Shown here in pieces: positions 42,453 through 52,671 of a stretch of DNA of 64,000 bases. Source of the stretch: Idiomarina sp. (lineage in GTDB: Bacteria > Pseudomonadota > Gammaproteobacteria > Enterobacterales > Alteromonadaceae); assembly GCA_020832105.1 (NCBI GenBank), contig JAFIFH010000008.1, forward strand, positions 48,527 to 112,526, given 5' to 3'. The notes beneath the pieces are model-generated. The model was not told the DNA's origin, made no database searches, and was given only the letters and a program-made list of their open reading frames with translations. Positions within the stretch are counted from its first letter, which is position 1. Every line of letters begins with the position of its first letter. Position numbers and translations under genes: made by a program.

Positions 42453-42929
42453 ATGAACACAATACAGCGCATGTCTCGGGCGCGTCGCCCGGCTAAAGGT
42501 TTTAACCTGATTGAACTGATGATCGTAGTAGCCATTATCGGCATTCTGAGTTCAGTGGCAGTACCCGCTTACACAGACTACACCCAGCGCGCCCGGGCGA
42601 GTGCGGCGCTGACTGCAGTGACCCCCTGGCTCACCGCAATGAACCTGTGCTGGCAAATGGAGGGCGCGTTGTCCGCCTGCGACTTCGACACCCTGGTCTC
42701 CTTCCCGGTAAATCCAAACTTTCCCAAAGGCATCAAAGGCGTCGAAGCGGATGAGAACGTTCTCACCGTGACTCTCGAGGCGCAGGGTATAAACGGGCAA
42801 GATCTGGTGGTCACTTATACTCCAAGAGCAACGACGCCTGGCTTTCTGGAGTGGGATTTAACCTGTTCTGATTTTAGTGCCGCAGCGAAACCGTCATCAC
42901 GCCTTACTGAATGTAGTGCAGGTGCGTAA
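42453..42929 (+). CDS. pilA: Type IV pilin
   Basis: The 158-residue prepilin starts [16 protein letters not shown] (ATG 42453, AGGAAGG upstream) and has the type III signal [13 protein letters not shown] with Glu at +5 after cleavage. The head domain holds paired Cys (DLTCSDF and LTECSAG). The leader is long (16 residues). It is the major pilin of the operon and is cleaved by PilD downstream. It is coupled to pilB by TAATG. Confidence 0.93.
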   Translation: MNTIQRMSRARRPAKGFNLIELMIVVAIIGILSSVAVPAYTDYTQRARASAALTAVTPWLTAMNLCWQMEGALSACDFDTLVSFPVNPNFPKGIKGVEADENVLTVTLEAQGINGQDLVVTYTPRATTPGFLEWDLTCSDFSAAAKPSSRLTECSAGA

Positions 42930-44032
42930 TGGCAGGCGCAATCTCTCATCCCGGCAGCGCACTCACCGCTGATTCGGTGGTAGAACGCATGGTGCAACAA
43001 CTGATTGAGCGCTGCATCATGCAGCGCGCTTCAGACCTGCATTTGGAACCCTGCGATGATGGCTATCGCGTGCGTATTCGCCAACTGGGTCAATTATCCG
43101 TGGCGGAGCACCTGAATAGCCAGCTTGCACCGAGGGTAGTGGCACACGTTAAAGTGCTGGCACAGCTCGACATTACTGAGCGCCGCTTGCCCCAGGATGG
43201 CCGCTGTCGCTTTCATGTTCGTGGTCAGCAAATCGATTGTCGGGTAAATACCGTGCCCACCTTATGGGGGGAGAAGCTGGTGCTGCGTTTACTAGGCTTA
43301 ACCGCTGAGCATCACAGCTTAAGTGCCGCCGGTATGCTGCCCAGCCAACAAGCCATTGTGGAGCGTTGCCTGGCTAAGCGTGAAGGGTTAATCCTGACTA
43401 CCGGCCCCACTGGTAGCGGCAAGACGCAAACCCTGTATACCCTGCTGCAGCAACTCAATGACACCTCACGCAATATTAGTACGGTGGAAGACCCGGTAGA
43501 GGTGGACTTACCTGGCGTCAACCAAATTAACGTGCAGCCGGTGCTTGGCTTTAATTTCGCGCAGGCGCTGCGGGCTCTGATGCGCCAGGACCCAGATGTA
43601 ATCATGGTTGGTGAAATCCGTGACACTGAAACCGCCGGTATGGCCTGTCAGGCGGCACAAACCGGACACCTGGTATTTGCCACCTTGCATGCGGCCAGTC
43701 CGCTCAGCGCGCTGGTGCGCTTGCAACAGCTTGGTATCGACGGCTATCAGTTGGCCGGCAGTTTGCTGCTCTTGATGAACCAGCGCCTAATTACCTTGCG
43801 TGACATTGGAGCAGACAATAGCCCGCAACAGCGACGCATCGGCGTGTATGAGATGGTGCCCATGCGTGATGCATTGCGCATGGCTTTGCTGGCCAATCCT
43901 AATCACGCTCATTATTGGCAACAGGTAGATGAGGCCTGTGCCAGTGATTTATCACTGCAGGAGGCCACCAATTACCACACCCGTTCACTCCTCGCCGCAG
44001 CTACTGAACAGCCCGAGGTGAGTCATGTTTAA
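42929..44032 (+). CDS. pilB: Short PilB-type pilus assembly ATPase
   Basis: The 367-residue AAA-type ATPase powers pilin polymerisation. Walker A is GPTGSGKTQ, the Walker B-like block is DPDVIMVGEIRDTETA, and CRFHVRGQQIDCRVNT lies in the N2 domain. The usual N-terminal MshEN-type domain of PilB (about 150 residues) is missing, and the C-terminal tetracysteine zinc motif is also absent near RRIGVYEMVP. It resembles HofB/GspE-like short forms. The ATG overlaps pilA by one base. Confidence 0.9.
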   Translation: MAGAISHPGSALTADSVVERMVQQLIERCIMQRASDLHLEPCDDGYRVRIRQLGQLSVAEHLNSQLAPRVVAHVKVLAQLDITERRLPQDGRCRFHVRGQQIDCRVNTVPTLWGEKLVLRLLGLTAEHHSLSAAGMLPSQQAIVERCLAKREGLILTTGPTGSGKTQTLYTLLQQLNDTSRNISTVEDPVEVDLPGVNQINVQPVLGFNFAQALRALMRQDPDVIMVGEIRDTETAGMACQAAQTGHLVFATLHAASPLSALVRLQQLGIDGYQLAGSLLLLMNQRLITLRDIGADNSPQQRRIGVYEMVPMRDALRMALLANPNHAHYWQQVDEACASDLSLQEATNYHTRSLLAAATEQPEVSHV

Positions 44033-45227
44033 GCGCTGGCCTGCATGGCACTGGTCGGGGCTTAACCGCCATGGGCTAACCCTCCGCGGGCTCGCATTCG
44101 TACCACCGCAGGTATTACGCCTGCAACTGTGGCAACAAGGGGTACATCTAAAGACCACACGCAAAATCCAGCAAAAACCCATGCGCGGCAAACGGCTTCA
44201 GCACTGGCAGTTAAGCTTTACCAAAGCCTGGGCGAGCTTACTTGGGTCTGGCATTACCCAGCTGGATGCCTTAAAGCTTATGATTGACCAGGCCCAGCAC
44301 GCCGAAGTGGCAGCCTGGTTGCGCAATATTCAGCAGGCTTTGCATGCGGGGGTGCCGTTACATCAGAGCCTGAAGCAGTGTGGTGCGGGGTTTACTGAGC
44401 AGTACTGTCGCTTAGTGGAAGTGGGTGAGCATAGTGGCCAACTCGCCACTGTGTTGCACCGCCTGGCGTCACAGGCCGAGGCTCGTATTGCCCAGGCCCA
44501 GGCCATTCGCAAAGCGCTCACTTACCCGCTCATCGTGCTTGGGGTGGCGCTGAGCGTGGTTGTGGCAATGCTCTATTTTATCGTGCCTCAATTTGTCGAG
44601 ATGTATGCGCAAATGGGGGCCGATATCCCTGCTACCACCGCTTACCTGATGGCAATTTCCGACACGCTGCAGCAACCGCGTAGCTGGGTATTGCTGGCCA
44701 GTCCGCTGTTGCTGATACCAGTGATTCGTTACCTGGCGCGTGCCCAGGGGCAGAACCTGCAGATTAATCGAATGCTGTATAAATTACCCTGGCTTGGTGC
44801 ACAGCTAAGTCGCCAGCATCTGCTCTATGACGTTGCCACCTTACAGCTTGCCTACGCCAGCGCGATGCCGCTGACCGAAGCATGCGAGCTTACCGCCCGC
44901 AGCTCGCTTAGTGCTGGCTTTAAAAGCCACTGGCACAGCTGCGCCCGCTTACTGGCAGGGGGCGCAAGCCTGCACGAGATACTGCAGCAAAACCCATACT
45001 TTGACGGTGAAGCACTGCAACGCGTGCGCTTGGGCGAGCAAAGCGGCCGTCTCAGCGAACAACTGGAACATCTATCGACGTCATGGGCGACGTTACTGAG
45101 TGAGCGGCAACAAACTTTTATTAAGGCGCTGGAGCCTGCATTTTTAGTCATCACCGGCGGCCTCACCGCGGCAATTTTACTGGCACTCTACATTCCGCTC
45201 TTTCAGCTGGGCCAGTTGGTGGGTTAA
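44025..45227 (+). CDS. pilC: Type IV pilus inner-membrane platform protein
   Basis: The 400-residue protein has two GspF domains (about 60-190 and 265-390), each with a cytoplasmic helical bundle, and three membrane helices. Blocks such as FTKAWASLLGSGITQLDAL and VRLGEQSGRLSEQLEHLS are family hallmarks. It overlaps pilB by eight bases and recruits the ATPase to pilin. Confidence 0.94.
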   Translation: MFKRWPAWHWSGLNRHGLTLRGLAFVPPQVLRLQLWQQGVHLKTTRKIQQKPMRGKRLQHWQLSFTKAWASLLGSGITQLDALKLMIDQAQHAEVAAWLRNIQQALHAGVPLHQSLKQCGAGFTEQYCRLVEVGEHSGQLATVLHRLASQAEARIAQAQAIRKALTYPLIVLGVALSVVVAMLYFIVPQFVEMYAQMGADIPATTAYLMAISDTLQQPRSWVLLASPLLLIPVIRYLARAQGQNLQINRMLYKLPWLGAQLSRQHLLYDVATLQLAYASAMPLTEACELTARSSLSAGFKSHWHSCARLLAGGASLHEILQQNPYFDGEALQRVRLGEQSGRLSEQLEHLSTSWATLLSERQQTFIKALEPAFLVITGGLTAAILLALYIPLFQLGQLVG

Positions 45228-45254
45228 ACTCACTATAACTGCAAGGAGCTCCAT

Positions 45255-46118
45255 GTGATTGATGTAACACTGATACCTGAAACCTGGCTGTATGTGTTGG
45301 CGGCTCTCGTCGGCCTGATGTTAGGCAGTTTTTTTAACGTTGTGGTGGTCCGCCTGCCGAAAATGATGGAGCTCGCCTGGCAACGCGACTGCGCCGAGGC
45401 CAGCGGTAAACCCATGGCGACACAGCCCGCATTTAACCTCGCGGTGCCGGCGTCTCATTGCCCAACATGTCACGCGCCGGTGCGCGCATGGGACAATATC
45501 CCGCTGCTGAGCTTCCTCGTGTTACGTGGCCGCTGTCGCCATTGTCATACCCCCATTCACTGGCGCTACCCTGTGCTTGAGCTTGTTAGCGCGCTGATAC
45601 CCGTGGCCTGCTTACTGGCGTTTGGCCTCAATGCAGAGGCACTGGGTTACACCCTGCTATTGTGGTTTTTACTGGTGCTTAGCAGCATCGACCTTGATCA
45701 TATGTTGCTACCAGACCAACTTACCCTGCCGCTGCTCTGGCTGGGCTTGCTCGGCGCTATCAGCATACTGCCTGTCAGCCCAACCGATGCGATTATCGGC
45801 GCAGTAGCCGGTTACCTGTTCCTCTGGTCATTGTACTGGGTGTTCAAGTTGCTTACCGGCAAAGACGGCTTGGGATATGGTGATTTTAAATTACTTGCCG
45901 CCCTTGGCGCCTGGCTTGGCTGGCAGATGTTGCCACTGATTATTCTGCTTGGCTCATTAAGTGGTGCCGTGATTGGCATCGCGATGATGGTGATTAAGCG
46001 GCAGCAGCAAGGCGCACCCATACCGTTCGGTCCTTTCCTCGCCCTCGGTGGGGTGATTGCTTTGTTCGCGGGTGATCTGCTTTATCAGTGGTACTGGCAA
46101 TGGGCGGGCTGGGCATGA
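45255..46118 (+). CDS. pilD: Prepilin peptidase / N-methyltransferase
   Basis: The 287-residue integral membrane aspartic protease cleaves and methylates pilin. The N-terminal cytoplasmic domain has the zinc pair CPTC and CRHC, and the catalytic Asp residues lie in SIDLDHMLLPDQL and GYGDFKLLAALG. The start is GTG 45255 after AAGGAG. It serves this operon's pilin and probably type II secretion. Confidence 0.95.
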   Translation: MIDVTLIPETWLYVLAALVGLMLGSFFNVVVVRLPKMMELAWQRDCAEASGKPMATQPAFNLAVPASHCPTCHAPVRAWDNIPLLSFLVLRGRCRHCHTPIHWRYPVLELVSALIPVACLLAFGLNAEALGYTLLLWFLLVLSSIDLDHMLLPDQLTLPLLWLGLLGAISILPVSPTDAIIGAVAGYLFLWSLYWVFKLLTGKDGLGYGDFKLLAALGAWLGWQMLPLIILLGSLSGAVIGIAMMVIKRQQQGAPIPFGPFLALGGVIALFAGDLLYQWYWQWAGWA

Positions 46119-46726
46119 GTCGCTATATTGTCGGCGTGACGGGTGGTATTGGCAGTGGTAAAACCACGGTCACCAATGCCTTCATGGAGCATGGTATTGA
46201 CGTGGTAGACGCCGATGTCATAGCGCGCGACGTGGTCGCACCGGGGAGCACAGCATTGGCTCAAATCCGCGAGCACTTTGGCGCTGACATACTGCTTGGC
46301 GACGGCAGCCTGAATCGCGCTGAATTGCGCCAGCGGATATTTGCCGATAGTGCGCAAAAAGAATGGTTGAATCAGCTGCTTCATCCGCTTATTCGCCAGC
46401 GCATTGAAGCCCAACTGAAAGCCGCAACATCGCCCTACTGTATTCTGTCCGCGCCGCTGTTGCTGGAAAATAATCTCAATCGCTTGTGTGACCGTGTGCT
46501 GGTGGTGGACGTAAGTGAAGACACTCAGGTGGAGCGTACCACCAGGCGTGACAACACGAGCGAAGAGCAGGTACGCGCAATCATGCATGCTCAGCTCGAG
46601 CGCCAGGCGCGGTTTTCTGCCGCCGACGATATTATCACCAATGATTGTAGTCTGACCTTTACGCACAAGCAGGTGGCAAGTTTACACCAGCAATATCTGC
46701 GTCTCGCCAACCGCAAGACCAACTAG
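46115..46726 (+). CDS. coaE: Dephospho-CoA kinase
   Basis: The 203-residue enzyme completes CoA synthesis. P-loop VTGGIGSGKTTV, DVVDADVIARDVV and LNQLLHPLIR are hallmark motifs. Start 46115 (MSRYIVGV) overlaps the pilD stop as ATGA; an in-frame GTG at 46088 is less likely. Conserved gammaproteobacterial order with yacG. Confidence 0.95.
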   Translation: MSRYIVGVTGGIGSGKTTVTNAFMEHGIDVVDADVIARDVVAPGSTALAQIREHFGADILLGDGSLNRAELRQRIFADSAQKEWLNQLLHPLIRQRIEAQLKAATSPYCILSAPLLLENNLNRLCDRVLVVDVSEDTQVERTTRRDNTSEEQVRAIMHAQLERQARFSAADDIITNDCSLTFTHKQVASLHQQYLRLANRKTN

Positions 46727-46817
46727 AATTATGCTAAGCTGCGTGCAAACCCGCGCTCATGCAATTTAGCGCAGTACCAATGGTTTTCATCAACACCTGA
46801 CTCAAAGAGAAGAAATT

Positions 46818-47048
46818 ATGTCTGAACAAAGCAAGGCGACCGCAGGCAAAGCCAGTATTACCGTGCGCTGCCCAACCTGTAGTAAACCAGTAACCTGGAG
46901 TGAAGCCTCTCAATTTCGCCCATTTTGCAGTGAGCGTTGCCGGCTAATTGATTTAGGTGAGTGGGCGAACGAAGAAAAAGCGATCCCAGGCGCGCCGCTT
47001 CCAGACGCAGTTAACCCTGACGCGGATAAAGAAGACGATAACTGGTAA
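46818..47048 (+). CDS. yacG: DNA gyrase inhibitor YacG
   Basis: The 76-residue zinc-ribbon protein carries CPTC and FCSERC, the metal ligands, and an acidic C-terminus. YacG binds GyrB and lowers gyrase activity. AGAGAAG precedes the ATG. Its stop is close to the convergent mutT gene. Confidence 0.94.
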   Translation: MSEQSKATAGKASITVRCPTCSKPVTWSEASQFRPFCSERCRLIDLGEWANEEKAIPGAPLPDAVNPDADKEDDNW

Positions 47049-47052
47049 GGGC

Positions 47053-47454
47053 TTATAGATCGTCGAGCAGGCGCTCGAGAATAGGCAGGTTCCCTTCAGG
47101 GAACGGATAGGCTTCCAGCTGATGGCGTGGCACCCAACGCCACTCCTGGCCTTCAAGACCCCGCACCTGCCCCTCAAATTTAGTCACTTCCCACACATCG
47201 AGGCGGACCCGCTTGTCGGGGTAGGCATGTTCAACCACTGTCAGTGGTGCACAATCGCGCACCACTATATTCATTTCTTCCAGTAACTCCCGCGCCAAAG
47301 CATATTGAACGTCTTCACCGTCCTCAACTTTACCGCCGGGGAACTCCCACAGGTTACCTTGGTGCTGATGCGCGGCGCGGCGGCTGAGCAGGAATTCACC
47401 CTGCTCATTTTGCACCACACCTACGGCCACATGGACTGTCCTGGGAATACTCAT
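47053..47454 (-). CDS. mutT: 8-oxo-dGTP diphosphatase
   Basis: The 133-residue Nudix enzyme clears oxidised dGTP. The Nudix box runs from GGKVEDGEDVQYA into RELLEEMNI, with all metal-binding Glu residues; the Gly near the end is replaced by Asn. It lies three bases after secA and shares its transcript. Confidence 0.93.
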   Translation of the reverse strand: MSIPRTVHVAVGVVQNEQGEFLLSRRAAHQHQGNLWEFPGGKVEDGEDVQYALARELLEEMNIVVRDCAPLTVVEHAYPDKRVRLDVWEVTKFEGQVRGLEGQEWRWVPRHQLEAYPFPEGNLPILERLLDDL

Positions 47455-47456
47455 GG

Positions 47457-50192
47457 TTAGGTCAGCTTACCGTGGCACTGCTTGTACTTCTTACCTGAAC
47501 CACAAGGGCATGGGTCATTGCGACCGACTTTCTCACCGTCTCGCACCTGTGGCTGCCCGGTTGGGGCACCTACCGGTAATGGACGGCCTTCGTCGTCGGC
47601 ACCACTGGCAGGCGCGCTGTCATGCTGAAAGCTGCGCTTACCGGCTTCGGCTCGACGGCGTTGTTCTTCAACCGCTTCCACATCTTCCTCAGCGCGTACC
47701 TGGACCTTGCTGAGGATACCAATAACGTCAACTTTAAGCGCTTCAAGCATGTCCATAAATAAGGCATAGGCTTCACGCTTATATTCCTGCTTCGGGTTCT
47801 TCTGAGCGTAGCCACGTAAATGGATACCCTGGCGTAAATGGTCCATCGCCGCCAAATGCTCTTTCCAGTGTTGATCCAGGCTTTGCAGCATGACCGCTTT
47901 CTCAAACTGGCGCAGAACTTTCTCGCCAACCCGGCCCTCTTTCTCTTTGTAGGCCTTGGCAGCTTCTTCAACGATGCGTTCGCGCAGTGTTTCTTCAAAC
48001 AACTTCGAATCTTCATCAAGCCACTGTTGAATAGGGAACTGTAAATCAAAATCTGCACGCAGGCGATCTTCAAGCCCTTTAATATTCCACATCTCGTCCA
48101 GGGACCCTGGCGGAATATATTCGTTGATCACATCGTTAAGCACGTCTTCGCGAATACGTTCAACGGTTTCTGCAACATCACCTTCGTCAAGTAGTTCATT
48201 GCGCTGCTCATACACCACTTTACGCTGGTCATTGGCAACGTCATCGAATTCCAGCAATTGCTTACGAATATCGAAGTTACGACCTTCCACTTTGCGTTGG
48301 GCATTTTCAATCGCTCGGGTCACCCAAGGGTGCTCAATGGCTTCACCCTCTTTCATGCCCAGGCGTTTCATCATATTCGCCATTTTGTCAGAGGCGAATA
48401 TGCGCATCAAGCTATCTTCAAGGGACAGGTAAAAACGTGACGAACCCGGGTCACCCTGTCGACCAGAACGACCGCGTAACTGGTTATCGATACGGCGTGA
48501 TTCATGGCGCTCAGTGGCTACAATATGCAAGCCCCCGGCAGCTTTCACATCATCATGACGCTTCTGCCACGCTTCCTGAGCGGCCTTGACCTGCTCGTCA
48601 GTGACTTCTGTGCCCATTGACTCCAGCTCAGCCTGCCAGTTACCGCCAAGCACGATATCGGTACCACGACCAGCCATGTTAGTGGCGATAGTAACCGCGC
48701 CTGCCTGACCCGCCTGCGCGATAATTTGCGCTTCCTGGGCATGGAATTTAGCATTCAGTACCTGGTGCTTAATCTTGGCTTTTTTCAGTAATCTTGAAAC
48801 CAGCTCGGAGCTCTCAATGGAGCTGGTACCCACAAGCACTGGACGCTTCTGGTCAACGCACTCTTGCACGTCCGCAGTAATTGCTTTGTACTTTTCTTCA
48901 GCGGTGAGGAAAATCAAATCCGGGCGATCTTCACGCACCATTGGCTGGTTAGTCGGCACGACCACGGTTTCAAGACCATAAATAGACTGAAATTCAAAAG
49001 CTTCAGTGTCGGCAGTACCTGTCATACCAGCCAGTTTTTCGTATAAACGGAAGAAATTCTGGAAGGTAATCGAGGCCAGGGTCTGGTTCTCGTTCTGAAT
49101 CTTCACACCCTCTTTGGCTTCAACTGCCTGATGCAAACCTTCAGACCAGCGACGGCCTTCCATGGTCCGGCCTGTATGTTCATCAACAATGACCACCTGA
49201 TCTTCTTTGACGATGTAGTCAACGTCACGCTGATACAAGTGGTGGGCGCGCAGCGCCGCATTAACGTGGTGTAACAGGCTGATATTCGCCGCTGAGTAGA
49301 GCGACTGGTCTTCTTTCAGTAGCCCTTCTTCACGCAAAATGTCTTCTATATGTTCCTGACCGTGTTCGGTCAAATGCAGCTGGCGGGCTTTTTCGTCAAT
49401 GGTAAAGTCGCCAGTTTCGCCAACTTCCTGACCATCTTCCATTAACTGGCGAGTCAGTTTTGGCACCACTTCATTCATCTGTTTATATAGTTCAGAGCTG
49501 TCTTCTGCAGCACCTGAAATAATCAGCGGGGTACGAGCTTCATCGATTAGGATGGAGTCAACCTCATCCACAATCGCGTAATGCAATGGCCGCTGGACCC
49601 TGTCTTCAGGGCTAAACGCCATATTGTCGCGCAGGTAATCGAAACCGAATTCATTGTTGGTACCGTACAGGACGTCCGCCTGATAGGCTTTTTTCTTCTC
49701 GTGCGGCGGCATACCGGCCACATTACAGGCAACGGTCATGCCTAAGAATTCAAATAATGGACGGCTCCACTCGGCATCACGACGAGCGAGGTAGTCGTTC
49801 ACCGTAATGATATGAATGCCTTTACCGGTAAGTGCATTCAGATACGCAGGTAAGGTCGCAGTCAGGGTTTTACCTTCACCAGTACGCATTTCTGCAATCC
49901 GGTTGTCATTCAGAATCATCCCGCCGATCAGCTGCACGTCAAAGTGACGCATCTCAAAGACTCGCTTACTCGCCTCACGCACAGTGGCAAAAGCCTCGGG
50001 GATCAGATCGTCTAGCGACGCGCCTTTTTCCAGGCGTTGCTTGAACTCTTCAGTTTTCGAGCGCAATGCGTCATCGCTTAGCTGCTCGTATTCGTTTTCC
50101 AGTTCGTTGACTTGGTTGGCTACTTTGCGTAGTTGACGAATGATCCGGTCATTACGGCTGCCGAACATGCGTCTAAATAGACTGCTGATCAT
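47457..50192 (-). CDS. secA: Preprotein translocase ATPase SecA
   Basis: The 911-residue motor drives Sec-dependent export. Walker A is [13 protein letters not shown]-box-like [13 protein letters not shown], motif [15 protein letters not shown] and the C-terminal zinc tail [14 protein letters not shown] are all present. Length is normal. The gene is followed by mutT. No secM-like leader is seen upstream; the M23 peptidase gene precedes it. Confidence 0.98.
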   Translation of the reverse strand: MISSLFRRMFGSRNDRIIRQLRKVANQVNELENEYEQLSDDALRSKTEEFKQRLEKGASLDDLIPEAFATVREASKRVFEMRHFDVQLIGGMILNDNRIAEMRTGEGKTLTATLPAYLNALTGKGIHIITVNDYLARRDAEWSRPLFEFLGMTVACNVAGMPPHEKKKAYQADVLYGTNNEFGFDYLRDNMAFSPEDRVQRPLHYAIVDEVDSILIDEARTPLIISGAAEDSSELYKQMNEVVPKLTRQLMEDGQEVGETGDFTIDEKARQLHLTEHGQEHIEDILREEGLLKEDQSLYSAANISLLHHVNAALRAHHLYQRDVDYIVKEDQVVIVDEHTGRTMEGRRWSEGLHQAVEAKEGVKIQNENQTLASITFQNFFRLYEKLAGMTGTADTEAFEFQSIYGLETVVVPTNQPMVREDRPDLIFLTAEEKYKAITADVQECVDQKRPVLVGTSSIESSELVSRLLKKAKIKHQVLNAKFHAQEAQIIAQAGQAGAVTIATNMAGRGTDIVLGGNWQAELESMGTEVTDEQVKAAQEAWQKRHDDVKAAGGLHIVATERHESRRIDNQLRGRSGRQGDPGSSRFYLSLEDSLMRIFASDKMANMMKRLGMKEGEAIEHPWVTRAIENAQRKVEGRNFDIRKQLLEFDDVANDQRKVVYEQRNELLDEGDVAETVERIREDVLNDVINEYIPPGSLDEMWNIKGLEDRLRADFDLQFPIQQWLDEDSKLFEETLRERIVEEAAKAYKEKEGRVGEKVLRQFEKAVMLQSLDQHWKEHLAAMDHLRQGIHLRGYAQKNPKQEYKREAYALFMDMLEALKVDVIGILSKVQVRAEEDVEAVEEQRRRAEAGKRSFQHDSAPASGADDEGRPLPVGAPTGQPQVRDGEKVGRNDPCPCGSGKKYKQCHGKLT

Positions 50193-50240
50193 GAGTTATT
50201 TTTTGTCCTAATCCATTAATAAGTGTTGTCTGGGCAATGC

Positions 50241-51167
50241 TTACTCAGCGACTTGACGCTGCACATAAGCACTCGGGTTCACGTGACGCCCATTCTCTAA
50301 AATTTCATAATGCACATGCGGCCCGGTTGATCGGCCTGTTGAACCAACGGTGGCAATGTGCTGACCGCGGGTCACTACATCACCGACACTAACGTCGATT
50401 CGTTGCATGTGCGCATAGCGTGTACGAATCCCAGTGCCATGATCGATTTCGATAAAGTTACCATAACCACCGCGACGGCCTGCATAGGTAACAATCCCTG
50501 CACCCGTGGCAACCACAGGGTCGCCTTCAGTTCCGGCGAAGTCCAGGCCGCGGTGCATGCGCGGATTGCCGTTAAATGGGTCCTTACGCACACCATAAGA
50601 TGATGAAGGCCATCCGGTCACTACAGGTCGCCCTGCAACTCGACGCTCATCATTCATATGGTGATTAACCATCACAGACTCAAGTATGCGCAGCTGTTTT
50701 TGTTTATCCGCCAGCTCACCAAGCATCGAATCGAGGTCCTGTAACAGTGCATGGTCACTCACTGTTGGCCATTCATTGACCGCGATATCAGGGCCACCCA
50801 CAGGCATTGGCTGAGCGAAGTTAAACTCTGCCGGGTCTAACTGTGCTACTTCAGTCAGGCGTTGGCCTAGTGCCTCTAAGCGTAATAGCTGCGCCTGAAT
50901 TTCTCCAACCTTCATGGTCATAGCGGTCAGTTCTTGTTCGGCTTTGCGGCGAACCTGCTGCACCGCTTCGCTCTGCATTGCCAGCTCACGTTGCTCGTCA
51001 GTGATACGCGCTTGCGCCAAACGGCTGTCCATACCATCATAGCCCCAGGGCTGGTGATAACTCACCAGCAGGAACGAACTGAGGGCAGCTAAAGACAATA
51101 AACGCACGGGCGTAAACTGAAATCCGAACTTTATTTTTCTGCCACGATAAATAATTGATAAACTCAT
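50241..51167 (-). CDS. M23/LytM family endopeptidase, membrane-anchored
   Basis: The 308-residue protein has an N-terminal membrane helix (about 20-40), a coiled coil (about 50-120) and a LytM domain with zinc ligands in MHRGLDFAG and GPHVHYEI. All catalytic residues are present, so it should cut peptidoglycan cross-links. It may share a role in division near secA. Start codons of this and the divergent gene are only 28 bases apart. Confidence 0.9.
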   Translation of the reverse strand: MSLSIIYRGRKIKFGFQFTPVRLLSLAALSSFLLVSYHQPWGYDGMDSRLAQARITDEQRELAMQSEAVQQVRRKAEQELTAMTMKVGEIQAQLLRLEALGQRLTEVAQLDPAEFNFAQPMPVGGPDIAVNEWPTVSDHALLQDLDSMLGELADKQKQLRILESVMVNHHMNDERRVAGRPVVTGWPSSSYGVRKDPFNGNPRMHRGLDFAGTEGDPVVATGAGIVTYAGRRGGYGNFIEIDHGTGIRTRYAHMQRIDVSVGDVVTRGQHIATVGSTGRSTGPHVHYEILENGRHVNPSAYVQRQVAE

Positions 51168-51195
51168 GCTATTACTCTTAACTTACTGAGAACCT

Positions 51196-51510
51196 ATGAT
51201 CCGCCGACGCGCGAAAGATATTCGCCAGTTATTGCAGCAAAGTAAACTCGGCTCAATGCGCGAACGCACTGAGCAACTGCAACTTTGGCAACGCTTATGG
51301 CATCAGTCTGTGCCTGCGGATCTAGCGCCTTTTTGTCGTTGTACTGCAGTATCCCAAGGTGTACTTAAAGTCGCCGTAGCGAGTGCCGCGTGGATACCGC
51401 GTTTGCGCATGCTTGAGCCCCATCTTATTGATTATTTCAATCAATTTCTAGAACAACCTGTGCATGCAATGGAAATCAAAGTGGACCCGGGGCTTAGTCG
51501 CGCCCGTTAA
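51196..51510 (+). CDS. DciA/DUF721 family protein
   Basis: The 104-residue protein has the DUF721 pattern: ARDIRQLL-like start (AKDIRQLLQQSKLG), LWQRLWHQSVPADLAPFCR and a region ending in DPGLSRAR. DciA members load the replicative helicase in bacteria without DnaC. Its place between secA and lpxC is common. Confidence 0.75.
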   Translation: MIRRRAKDIRQLLQQSKLGSMRERTEQLQLWQRLWHQSVPADLAPFCRCTAVSQGVLKVAVASAAWIPRLRMLEPHLIDYFNQFLEQPVHAMEIKVDPGLSRAR

Positions 51511-51540
51511 TGTCCTGTTCATGGCGTATATAAAACGCAA

Positions 51541-51575
51541 AAGCGGCGCCTTTTTGGGGGCACCGCTTTTTTATT
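51541..51575. terminator. Bidirectional terminator between dciA-like gene and lpxC
   Basis: AAGCGGCGCC (51541-51550) pairs with GGCACCGCTT (51559-51568) with one mismatch, followed on the plus strand by a T run. It lies between convergent genes and can serve both, better on the plus strand. Confidence 0.8.
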
Positions 51576-51589
51576 GTTAATTCAACATC

Positions 51590-52504
51590 TTATGCAAGGA
51601 CGGGGGACAAGTAGCTAATTGGCGACTCAACCCGCTCTTCTTCAAAGGTGGTGAATTCCCAGGCATGCTGGTTTTCAAGTAAAGCGACCAACAACTGGTT
51701 ATTTAATGCATGGCCTGACTTGTATGCACGCAGATGGCCAAGAATACTGTGGCCGCCCATGTATAAGTCACCTACCGCGTCGAGTATTTTGTGCTTCACA
51801 AACTCGTCGTCATAGCGCAAGCCGTCACCATTCAAGACACGGAACTCATCCAGTACCACGGCGTTGTCAAAACTTCCGCCCAGGGCCAGATTGTTCGCGC
51901 GCAGCATCTCGATGTCTTTCATAAAGCCAAAGGTACGTGCGCGGCTGATGTCTTTGATAAAGTTCTGACTGCTAAAATCCATCGACACCACTTGGTTGGT
52001 GTCGGCAATCGCCGGGTGATCAAAGTCGATGGCAAAGTCGATACGGAATCCATTATGGGGTAACAGCTCCGCCCACTTGTCGCCATCTTCCACGCGAACT
52101 TTCTCTTTCACGCGGACAAACTTTTTCGGCAGCATCTGCTCCTGAACACCCGCTGATTGCAGCAAGTAGATAAACGGATGCGCGCTGCCGTCCATGATTG
52201 GAATCTCATGGCTGTCAACTTCGACGATTAGATTATCAATACCCATGCCTGCGATAGCAGCCAGCAAGTGCTCAACGGTAGACACGCGAACGTTGTCATC
52301 GTTGATCAAGCAGGTGCACATGCGTGTGTCACGGACAAGCTCAGGAGATGCTTTGATCTCCACGGCAGGGTTCAAATCGACACGACGAAAAATAATGCCC
52401 GTATTCGCCGCTGCTGGACGCAACGCCAAATTGACCTTATTACCCTTGTGCAAGCCTACACCCGTGGTGCTAATTGCCTGCTGTATAGTTCGTTGTCTAA
52501 TCAT
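51590..52504 (-). CDS. lpxC: UDP-3-O-acyl-N-acetylglucosamine deacetylase
   Basis: The 304-residue zinc enzyme is the committed step of lipid A synthesis. Motifs: [31 protein letters not shown] and [20 protein letters not shown] with zinc and catalytic residues. The start has GAGG five bases upstream. It is the last gene of the dcw cluster and has its own promoter. Confidence 0.97.
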   Translation of the reverse strand: MIRQRTIQQAISTTGVGLHKGNKVNLALRPAAANTGIIFRRVDLNPAVEIKASPELVRDTRMCTCLINDDNVRVSTVEHLLAAIAGMGIDNLIVEVDSHEIPIMDGSAHPFIYLLQSAGVQEQMLPKKFVRVKEKVRVEDGDKWAELLPHNGFRIDFAIDFDHPAIADTNQVVSMDFSSQNFIKDISRARTFGFMKDIEMLRANNLALGGSFDNAVVLDEFRVLNGDGLRYDDEFVKHKILDAVGDLYMGGHSILGHLRAYKSGHALNNQLLVALLENQHAWEFTTFEEERVESPISYLSPVLA

Positions 52505-52625
52505 AAGAACCTCACACTTAACTCGCTACATGACCTCTGCCTTCCGCCTGTAAACTCCCGAATTTAGGGAGCGGCGGCGCCTGAGCATGCGGTACTGGTC
52601 CGCTCTCTTCAAAAAGAGGGCGAGC

Positions 52626-52654
52626 ACTATAACAAACATTAAAGCGGTGGTCAA
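52626..52654 (-). promoter_or_regulatory. Sigma-70 promoter of lpxC
   Basis: On the minus strand TTGACC (52649-52654), a 17-base spacer and TATAGT (52626-52631) give five of six matches in each box. It lies between ftsZ and lpxC, so lpxC can be expressed apart from the division genes. Confidence 0.75.
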
Positions 52655-52671
52655 ACCATAACCAATCGTAA

